DNA of 28,224 nucleotides from PWND01 sp964601515 (GTDB lineage Bacteria; Bacteroidota; Bacteroidia; Bacteroidales; UBA7960), in assembly GCA_964601515.1 (NCBI GenBank), contig CAZRNU010000026.1, positions 1 through 28,224 on the forward strand, given 5' to 3'. The notes beneath the pieces are model-generated. The model was not told where the DNA came from and ran no database searches. It saw only the letters and a program-made list of their open reading frames with translations. Position numbers and translations under genes: made by a program. Below, one piece after another: positions 1 to 7,133 of the stretch (position 1 is the first letter of the stretch; every line of letters begins with the position of its first letter).

Positions 1-1266
1 ATCAGAATACTCTTCTCCCCCGTTTTTAACAGCGAAGGGAAAGTAGATGGTGGAATTGGTCTGGTAGAAGACAGAACATCACATATTCAAAAAGAAATAC
101 TTGAGAAGCAAGTTGCTATTGCAAGAGAGTCTGTTAAGTTCAAACAGAAATTTCTTGCTAACATGAGTCATGAAATTAGAACTCCTCTAACCGGAATGCT
201 AGGCTTTGTTGAAATGCTCTCAAAAACAAAGCTTACTCAAGAACAAAAAAAGTTTGTTGATATTTTAAGAAATGCCGGTGATAATCTTAGAGAAATTATC
301 AATCTAATTTTAGATTATTCTAAAATTGAATCAGGGGAAGTAAAACTAAAATATACAGCTTTAAAAACTGAAGACATGTTTGACGGCGCCACTAATTTGT
401 TTTCTTCTATTTGTCATAAGGATGTTAAGCTAGAAACATCTATTAGCCCAATGATCCATAAATATATCAAAACAGATAAACAAAGGCTGAACCAAATTCT
501 TAACAACCTGCTTTCTAATGCTGTAAAATTTACTCAAAAAGGAAAAATTTCAATCACTGCTAGTTTAGCAAATAGAAAAAAAGAAAGTGATTTGGCATCA
601 GAAAGAAACTCCCAATTAGTGAAAATTGAGGTTACAGATACCGGTATAGGAATTCCTCAGGAAGCAATTCAAAATCTGTTCAAACCTTTTAGTCAGGTTG
701 AAGATGGTGATGTTAGAAGCGTGGAAGGAACAGGCCTCGGATTATCTATTTGTAAAGAACTTGCTCATATTTTAGGTGGAGAAATTGGAGTACTAAGCGA
801 ACCGGGTAAAGGCAGCACTTTTTGGTTTACTTTCATCGCTAAGAAAGCAAATAAATCGGAAATAATTGAAACACCAAAGAAAGCTGACCTTGATTTCAAG
901 GAATCTTCTCTGCTGAGAATTTTGTTAGTAGATGATAAGAAAATAAACCAAATGGTAGTTACTATCATGCTAAACTCTATGGGTCATACTGTTGAGACTG
1001 CATCTAATGGTTTGGAAGCAATAGAAAAATTCAACCCCGATTTATTCGATTTGGTGCTTATGGATATTCAAATGCCGGAAATGGATGGGATTACAGCAAC
1101 TCAAAAAATAAAAGCAAAATATAAAAAAACACCACCTATTGTTGGATTAAGCGCTAATGCTTTCGAAGGCGACAGAGAAAAATATATGCAACAAGGTATG
1201 GATGATTATTTAACCAAACCTGTTAAAACTGAAGACTTTAACGAAATGATTGATAGACTGTTTTGA
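1..1266 (+). CDS. Hybrid sensor histidine kinase, 3' part (PAS end, HisKA, HATPase, REC)
   Basis: The reading frame is open from base 1, so the gene begins before the window; the first ATG at 163 lies inside the H-box and is not a start. The first ~30 codons look like the end of a PAS domain, followed by a short helical linker. A HisKA domain has the H-box FLANMSHEIRTPL (histidine codon 169-171). The HATPase domain shows an N-box (NNLLSNAVKF), G1 (DTGIGIP), F-box (LFKPFSQ) and G2 (GTGLGLSI). A C-terminal receiver has the acidic pair VDD, phospho-acceptor Asp in LMDIQMP (codon 1063-1065) and the conserved Lys in LTKPVK. All catalytic motifs are present, so it should autophosphorylate and pass phosphate to its own receiver. 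There is no fused HPt, so onward transfer would need a separate HPt protein. It is codirectional with the next kinase, 212 bp downstream. The signal sensed cannot be judged. Confidence 0.93.
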   Translation: MRILFSPVFNSEGKVDGGIGLVEDRTSHIQKEILEKQVAIARESVKFKQKFLANMSHEIRTPLTGMLGFVEMLSKTKLTQEQKKFVDILRNAGDNLREIINLILDYSKIESGEVKLKYTALKTEDMFDGATNLFSSICHKDVKLETSISPMIHKYIKTDKQRLNQILNNLLSNAVKFTQKGKISITASLANRKKESDLASERNSQLVKIEVTDTGIGIPQEAIQNLFKPFSQVEDGDVRSVEGTGLGLSICKELAHILGGEIGVLSEPGKGSTFWFTFIAKKANKSEIIETPKKADLDFKESSLLRILLVDDKKINQMVVTIMLNSMGHTVETASNGLEAIEKFNPDLFDLVLMDIQMPEMDGITATQKIKAKYKKTPPIVGLSANAFEGDREKYMQQGMDDYLTKPVKTEDFNEMIDRLF

Positions 1267-1309
1267 TTTACGAATTGCAAATTGGGGCTATATTCCAGCG
1301 CACTAGACC

Positions 1310-1370
1310 CCTGACCCCTAAAGGGGAACGCAACCAATAATGTTAGTAGCATAAGCCCCCTTTAGGGGGA
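1310..1370. repeat. Paired CCCCTAAAGGGG-type palindromes in intergenic space
   Basis: CCCCTAAAGGGG (1315-1326) and CCCCCTTTAGGGGG (1356-1369) are each short palindromes, and their 12-base cores are reverse complements of each other. They are GC-rich islands in AT-rich DNA. Similar C/G-rich palindromes are, from my recollection, scattered between genes in Bacteroidota. They could form a hairpin in the transcript between the two kinase genes. The same 212-bp gap ends in a purine-rich stretch (about 1426-1467) made of repeated AAGAAT/AGGAAT units just before the next start codon. Confidence 0.55.
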
Positions 1371-1478
1371 TGGGGATAAAGACAGGTTGGAGTAAAGAAG
1401 TAAGTGGCTGAGATACAGTAAGCTTCCAAAGAATAAGAATAAGGTTAAGAATAGGAATAAGAATAAAACCCGAATACA

Positions 1479-4400
1479 ATGAACAACTTTTTTTTCAAGA
1501 ATTTAGCAGAAAACTCTAAAGACTTAATTTACAGAATTCTACTGCATCCGGAAATGAAATTTGAGTACGTAAATCCTGCTGCTACTGAATTAACCGGATA
1601 TACACCTCAAGAACATTACAACGACCCGTATTTGGGTTTTAAAATAGTTCACCCTGATGATAAGCACATTCTTGATGAAATAATAAAATCTGACGAGCCA
1701 TATTTAAAACCTATAATATTAAGATGGGTAAAAAAGGATGGTTCAGTTTTATGGGTTGAACAAATCAACACTCCAATATTTGATAAAGACAAAAAAGTTG
1801 TTGCGTTAGAGGGAATAGCAAGAGATATTACGGCAAGGATAAAAGAACAGCAAGATATTATTCAACAAAAAAATATTCTTGAAGGAATAATTAATGGAAT
1901 ACCGGATATTATTGCAATTCAAAACCCGGATCATACAATTGATGCATACAATAAAGCGGGTTATGAATTGCTGGGTAAAGAACCAAGCAGTGTAAAAGGT
2001 AAAAAGTGCTTTGAATTGCTAGGCAAAGAGTACGAGTGTGAAAAGTGTGCAACAAAAATTGCCATAAATTCAAAACGTGTTGAAGTAATTGAAAAATACA
2101 TATCTGAAAAAGATATTTATCTCGAATGTAGGAGCATCCCTATTGTAAATAGCAATGGAGAAGTTGTGAAAATTATTGAGCAATTAAGAGATATAACAAC
2201 TCAAAAAATGGCTCAATTAGCTCTTGAGGAAAAAACAAATTCTCTTCAAGAAAGAAATAAGGAATTAACTTGTCTGTATTCCGTTTCACAGATTCTTGAA
2301 GATGAGGAAGCCGGTCTAATTGAAGTAATGTCCAAAATATGTAATATAATCCCTAATGCATATCAGCACGAAACCTTTGCATGCTGCAAAATAGTAATCA
2401 ACAAAAAGGAGTTCACATCACATAATTATAAGCATACTAATTGGAATCAAATAACAAGCATTTTTGTAAATGGCGAGGATATTGGTTTTGTTGAAGTTGG
2501 TTATCTAAAATATCAAAACAAAGAATTTGAGGGTCCTTTCCTTGAGGAAGAGAGGATTCTAATTAATACTATAGCAAAACGCATTGGCAGTTATCTGGAA
2601 CACAAAACATCAAAAGAAGAAGTAAAAACCAGCAAGGAATTGCTAGACCTGTTTTTCCATGAATCAAGGGAAGGGTTTTTCTTTATGATGTTAGACAAAC
2701 CTGTTTATTGGAATGACAATGTTGAAAAAGAAAAGGTTTTAGATTATGTATTTTCACATCAGAGGATTACCAAAATAAATGATGCAATGGTAAACCAATA
2801 TCGTGCTAGAAGAGAAGATTTTATTGGCCTCACTCCAAATGATTTCTTCGCACATGATATTAATCATGGAAGAGAAGTCTGGCAGAAATTCTTTGATGAC
2901 GGCAAATTACATATTGACACTTCTGAAAAGAGATTTGACGGTAGCGATATGATTATTATAGGAGACTATACTTGTCTTTATGACGACAAAGGCAGAATTA
3001 CCGGGCACTTCGGTGTACAACGCGATGTTACTGAGCAAAAAAGAAATGAAGAGGAATTAAAAAACAGCAATAGGCTGCTAAAACAAGTTATTGATTCTTT
3101 GCCATATCCATTTTTTGCAATAGATGCTGATACATTCGAAATTACACTTGCTAATAAAGCACTAGGAGAAGAAAACATCGGTAAACAATGCTATAAAGTC
3201 ACGCATAATGTAAACAGACCATGTAATCATAAGGATCACCCTTGTACTGTTACAGAAATAGTCAAAACCAAAAAACCAGCAATTGTTGAACACGTTCATT
3301 TTGATAATAATGTTCCTGCTATTCATGAAGTTAGAGGATTCCCTGTTTTTGACAGCGAAAATAATGTTGTTCAGATAATAGAATATTCATTAGACATAAC
3401 AGAAAAGAAACAGCAAGAAAAATTAAACCATCTTTCTAATGAAATTCTTTCAATATTAAATAACCCTGAGGATTTTGAAAATTCTTTGAATCAAATAGCT
3501 GATGCTATTAAAAAAGATTTGGAATTTGATGCAGTTGGAATTCGGTTAAATATTGATAATGACTATCCATATTTAATCTCAAAAGGTTTTTCTTCAAAAC
3601 ATATTAAACAAGAAAATTCGCTAATTGCATTCGACAAAGATGGCACTACTCTTCAAACCGAAGATTGCCATACTTGTATGGAGTGTACATGCGGACTTGT
3701 AATATCAGGAAAATACTTGCCTGATAGTCCATTATTTAAAGACATTGGGAGCTTTTGGACAAATAATTCAAAAGCATTGCTAAATCTTAAACCCGAAGAT
3801 GATCCAAGGCTAAACCCAAGAAACCTATGCATTCATGAAGGTTATAATTCTATGGCAATTATACCTATAAAATCAAATAAAAACATTATTGGTGTTTTGC
3901 AAATCAACAATAAAAAATCCAATTCATTCAATCTTAACCTCATTAAATATTTTGAAGAAATAGCGCTAAAAATAGGAATGGCAATTATCAGGAAGGAGAA
4001 TGAGGAAAAGGTAAAATCCAGTGAGAGAAAATTTAAACTCCTGGCAGATTATACGCCTAACTGGGAATATTGGATGAATGAAAATCGAGAGTTTGTATAT
4101 ATTTCCAAATCTTGCGAATACATAACAGGACATACAGTTGATGAATTTCTGAGCAATCCTGAGTTAATAATTAATATTGTTCATTCTGAAGATAAAAATG
4201 AGTTTTCCGAACATCTTGATAGTTGCTTTGAAAAAGATACAAGATTTTCTATAAAAGAGTTTGACTTCAGAATAGTTGATATAGAAGGAAACATTACGTT
4301 TCTAAATCAGGTATCCAGACCAATATTTGATGAAACAAATAATAAAAAGTTCTTAGGTATTAGAGTTAGCAATACAAACATTACCGACAGAAAACTGGCG

Positions 4401-6434
4401 GAAGAAAAACTTCAAAAAACTAATGAAGAGCTTCAACTCGCAACTACCTACGCCGAGATGTTAGCTCAAAAAGCCGATGAAGCAAACAAAGCAAAGTCGG
4501 AGTTTCTTGCAAATATGAGCCATGAAATTAGAACTCCGCTTAATGGTGTTATCGGGTTTACTGAACTCCTATTAAACACAAACCCAACCGAAACACAAAA
4601 ACTATATATAGAAAAAGCACACACCTCTGCTGACCATTTATTAGACATTATCAATGATATTTTGGATTTCTCCAAAATTGAAGCCGGAAAACTTGAAATA
4701 GATGAAGTATTAACAGACATTATTGAGCTTTCTGAAAAAGTATTCGACGTAGTAAAACAAAGTGCAGGCAAAAAAAATATTGAACTAATTTTAAACATTC
4801 ATAAGGACGTACCTCAGTACGCCATTATTGACCCGGTGAGACTCAGACAAGTTTTAGTTAACCTTTTGGGCAATGCCGCTAAATTTACCAAAGAAGGCGA
4901 GATAGAATTATCATTAGGATTCAAAAAAGACCAAAAAAAGAAGAACATAGGAGAGTTTTTCTTTGCCATTAGAGACACCGGGATTGGAATTTCTGCTGAT
5001 CAAAAATCCAGGTTATTTAAAGTGTTTTCGCAAGCAGACTCCTCTACAACAAGAAAGTTTGGAGGCACAGGATTAGGTTTGGCAATATCACAAAGGATTA
5101 TTGAGAAAATGGGTTCAAAGCTAAAACTAGACAGCAAAGAAAACAAAGGTTCTGTGTTCCATTTTTCATTAAAAAAACATTATGAACATGGAGAAGCTAA
5201 CTCTGAGTTTATTTTTAGTGATATAAAAAATGTAATAATTATCGAGAACAATCAAAAATATCAAACAATTATATCAGATATTTTAAGCACTTGGCAAATT
5301 AGCAGTACAATAGTTGCCAATGAAACTCAAACAATAAAAGCTCTTCTGGAACAAAATTATGATGTGGCTATTATTGATAACTCATTAGAGGAATTTTCCG
5401 GAATAGATTTAATAAAAAACATAAGAAAGCATAATATCAAATCAATTACAGGTAAAGAAATACTTTTATTAGGTGCATCAGGTGATATAAAATCCCATAC
5501 CGAAGCCGATAGTCTAAATATTGGAGGGAAGTTAATAAAACCCATAAAAAAGAAAGAACTAAAAAATGTATTATTAAGAATTTCGGATAATAACCACATT
5601 GAAAACAAAAATGAGGTAAATAATTTAGATTCTCAACAAATACTGAAGCTCGGCAATAATGAACCCGTTATACTTATTGTTGAAGACACTGAGATAATTA
5701 TGTTGTTAATAAAAACATTTTTAAAGAAACTTGTACCGAACGCTATTCTTATCGAAGCAGTTGATGGTATCGACGCTATTTCAAAGTATCAAAAAATTTC
5801 ACCTGACATTGTTCTACTGGATATTCAACTTCCAACAAAAGATGGATATAATGTTTCTTTAGAAATCAGGAACTATGAAGAAAATGAAAAAATAAAACCA
5901 AAGCCAATAATTGCATTAACAGCTAGAGCTGTAGAGGGCGAAAAAGAGAGATGTTTGAAAGCAGGCATGAATGATTTCATCCCCAAACCAATTGACCAGA
6001 ATGATCTATCAAAAGTACTTCAAAAGTATTTAAACGACAATTATCATAGTAATTCCTTAAAGAGTGAAAAAAAGACAATCAAAATTATAACAGAAGAAAA
6101 ACAACACTTTGATAAGAATTTTTTTATTTTGCGAAATGAAGGGAGTTTTGAACAATATGACGGATTAATCTCTATGGCTTTAACCCAGATTACCGAATAT
6201 ATTAATGACCTAAAAACTGCAATAGATGAAAAACATGTTGATAATATTAAAAAAAGAGCTCACAAACTAAAAGGTATTGCAATGTTTATGAGTTTTGACA
6301 TTTTGGCTGATTATGCTTCAGATATAGAGCTCTCACAAGCTTCTGAAATAATTCACTACAGAAAAATGTTTTCTAAAACACAAAAAGAATTTGAAACTTT
6401 AAAAAAGATTATCGAAAAAGAGGGAAAGCATTAG
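1479..6434 (+). CDS. Very large hybrid histidine kinase (5 PAS, 2 GAF, HisKA-HATPase, 2 REC, HPt)
   Basis: A 1651-residue multi-domain phosphorelay protein. Rough order: PAS (8-118), PAS (130-238), GAF (262-395), PAS (405-520), PAS (525-640), GAF (660-845), PAS (850-965), coiled coil, HisKA with His1015 in NMSHEIRTPLNG, HATPase (N-box, DTGIGI, GTGLGLAI), a first receiver (about 1250-1370), a second receiver (about 1398-1515) with Asp1448 in LLDIQLP, and an HPt (about 1555-1645) with His1595 in AHKLKG. I see no membrane segment, so it is probably cytoplasmic. Cys clusters mark three sensor domains: Cys177/187/190, Cys571/582/589 with nearby histidines, and Cys730/733/736/738. The first receiver is atypical: it keeps Asp1300 and a Lys-Pro, but its acidic pair reads E-N. 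The natural relay is His1015 to Asp1448 to His1595 and then to a separate receiver. The convergent response regulator, whose stop codon overlaps this one, is a candidate partner. Confidence 0.95.
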   Translation: MNNFFFKNLAENSKDLIYRILLHPEMKFEYVNPAATELTGYTPQEHYNDPYLGFKIVHPDDKHILDEIIKSDEPYLKPIILRWVKKDGSVLWVEQINTPIFDKDKKVVALEGIARDITARIKEQQDIIQQKNILEGIINGIPDIIAIQNPDHTIDAYNKAGYELLGKEPSSVKGKKCFELLGKEYECEKCATKIAINSKRVEVIEKYISEKDIYLECRSIPIVNSNGEVVKIIEQLRDITTQKMAQLALEEKTNSLQERNKELTCLYSVSQILEDEEAGLIEVMSKICNIIPNAYQHETFACCKIVINKKEFTSHNYKHTNWNQITSIFVNGEDIGFVEVGYLKYQNKEFEGPFLEEERILINTIAKRIGSYLEHKTSKEEVKTSKELLDLFFHESREGFFFMMLDKPVYWNDNVEKEKVLDYVFSHQRITKINDAMVNQYRARREDFIGLTPNDFFAHDINHGREVWQKFFDDGKLHIDTSEKRFDGSDMIIIGDYTCLYDDKGRITGHFGVQRDVTEQKRNEEELKNSNRLLKQVIDSLPYPFFAIDADTFEITLANKALGEENIGKQCYKVTHNVNRPCNHKDHPCTVTEIVKTKKPAIVEHVHFDNNVPAIHEVRGFPVFDSENNVVQIIEYSLDITEKKQQEKLNHLSNEILSILNNPEDFENSLNQIADAIKKDLEFDAVGIRLNIDNDYPYLISKGFSSKHIKQENSLIAFDKDGTTLQTEDCHTCMECTCGLVISGKYLPDSPLFKDIGSFWTNNSKALLNLKPEDDPRLNPRNLCIHEGYNSMAIIPIKSNKNIIGVLQINNKKSNSFNLNLIKYFEEIALKIGMAIIRKENEEKVKSSERKFKLLADYTPNWEYWMNENREFVYISKSCEYITGHTVDEFLSNPELIINIVHSEDKNEFSEHLDSCFEKDTRFSIKEFDFRIVDIEGNITFLNQVSRPIFDETNNKKFLGIRVSNTNITDRKLAEEKLQKTNEELQLATTYAEMLAQKADEANKAKSEFLANMSHEIRTPLNGVIGFTELLLNTNPTETQKLYIEKAHTSADHLLDIINDILDFSKIEAGKLEIDEVLTDIIELSEKVFDVVKQSAGKKNIELILNIHKDVPQYAIIDPVRLRQVLVNLLGNAAKFTKEGEIELSLGFKKDQKKKNIGEFFFAIRDTGIGISADQKSRLFKVFSQADSSTTRKFGGTGLGLAISQRIIEKMGSKLKLDSKENKGSVFHFSLKKHYEHGEANSEFIFSDIKNVIIIENNQKYQTIISDILSTWQISSTIVANETQTIKALLEQNYDVAIIDNSLEEFSGIDLIKNIRKHNIKSITGKEILLLGASGDIKSHTEADSLNIGGKLIKPIKKKELKNVLLRISDNNHIENKNEVNNLDSQQILKLGNNEPVILIVEDTEIIMLLIKTFLKKLVPNAILIEAVDGIDAISKYQKISPDIVLLDIQLPTKDGYNVSLEIRNYEENEKIKPKPIIALTARAVEGEKERCLKAGMNDFIPKPIDQNDLSKVLQKYLNDNYHSNSLKSEKKTIKIITEEKQHFDKNFFILRNEGSFEQYDGLISMALTQITEYINDLKTAIDEKHVDNIKKRAHKLKGIAMFMSFDILADYASDIELSQASEIIHYRKMFSKTQKEFETLKKIIEKEGKH

Positions 6435-6988
6435 TATCCCTCAACAATCCAGTACTGTCTAAGAAACCTATTATTTACAATTTCTATGCGATTTTTATCT
6501 TTCCATTCCATCTCTACTTCTCCGGCGCTTTCGGATACTTTTTTCTTGAGCTCCTTAAGATCTAATGTTGGGGAGTTATTTTCAGTTGGTTTAAAGGATG
6601 CAGTTAATGAATTTTTGCGTAATTCACTATATACGCTTATAGCAATGTCAATATTTGCTTTTAACACACTCAGGTCTATCTTTTTATTCATGTACCCGAA
6701 TGGCTTAATTAACTTTGCTCGTTCTAAAGTCTCTTCGTCATTTAAAGATGTTAAAAACAATATTGGTATATCGTGGGCATTTGAAATCTCTTTTGCGGCA
6801 TCAATTCCGTCTAAATCACCTTCAAGATTTATGTCCATTAAAACCAAATCTGGTAATAGTTTATTTACCTTTTCAACTGCCTCCTTTGCAGAAACGGCAA
6901 TTCCTACAATTTGGAAGTCCTTACCAAGATTAGTTTTTAGATATGATTGTATAAATACTTCGTCTTCAACAATTAATAACTTATGCAT
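6431..6988 (-). CDS. Stand-alone response regulator, REC plus short C-terminal tail
   Basis: A CheY-like receiver of 185 residues from the ATG at 6988. An upstream in-frame ATG at 7027 would add 13 residues, but the receiver fold begins immediately at MHKLLIVEDE, so I chose the later start. It has the acidic cluster E8-D9-E10, phospho-acceptor Asp52 (VLMDINLEGDLDG), Thr80 and Lys102, so it should be phosphorylatable. The tail (about residues 125-185) has no recognisable DNA-binding domain and ends in an aromatic, basic segment. It may therefore act by protein contact or as a phosphate sink or shuttle. Its stop codon overlaps that of the giant kinase (convergent, shared bases 6431-6434), and its start is 145 bp from the divergent membrane sensor, suggesting one signalling circuit. 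Confidence 0.88.
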   Translation of the reverse strand: MHKLLIVEDEVFIQSYLKTNLGKDFQIVGIAVSAKEAVEKVNKLLPDLVLMDINLEGDLDGIDAAKEISNAHDIPILFLTSLNDEETLERAKLIKPFGYMNKKIDLSVLKANIDIAISVYSELRKNSLTASFKPTENNSPTLDLKELKKKVSESAGEVEMEWKDKNRIEIVNNRFLRQYWIVEGY

Positions 6989-7063
6989 AACAATAACCTT
7001 ATTTTTAATAAAATACTTATACAACAAAAATAAAAAAAAAACAAATGCGGTACTACGTATTGA

Positions 7064-7081
7064 TAATACAATAATGTATTA
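7064..7081. promoter_or_regulatory. Palindrome between divergent regulator and sensor genes
   Basis: TAATACA-ATAA-TGTATTA is a perfect 7-bp inverted repeat with a 4-bp centre. It lies in the 145-bp gap between the divergent starts at 6988 and 7134. Its position and symmetry suit an operator controlling both genes, but AT-rich DNA yields such palindromes by chance. It could also be a weak hairpin in the leader. Confidence 0.3.
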
Positions 7082-7133
7082 AAAAAATTATTATTTTAGC
7101 CAATCATGAGTTATCATACCAACAAAATATTAT

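Noticed and set aside
6989..7027. Upstream ATG at 7027 for the response regulator
   Set aside because: It adds 13 residues before the first strand of the receiver, which normally begins within a few residues of the start; the ATG at 6988 fits better.
6486..7082. 198-codon open frame opposite the response regulator
   Set aside because: It overlaps the well-supported receiver gene in antisense, has no recognisable domain, and its Ser/Phe/Ile-rich composition is what the opposite strand of a coding region gives.
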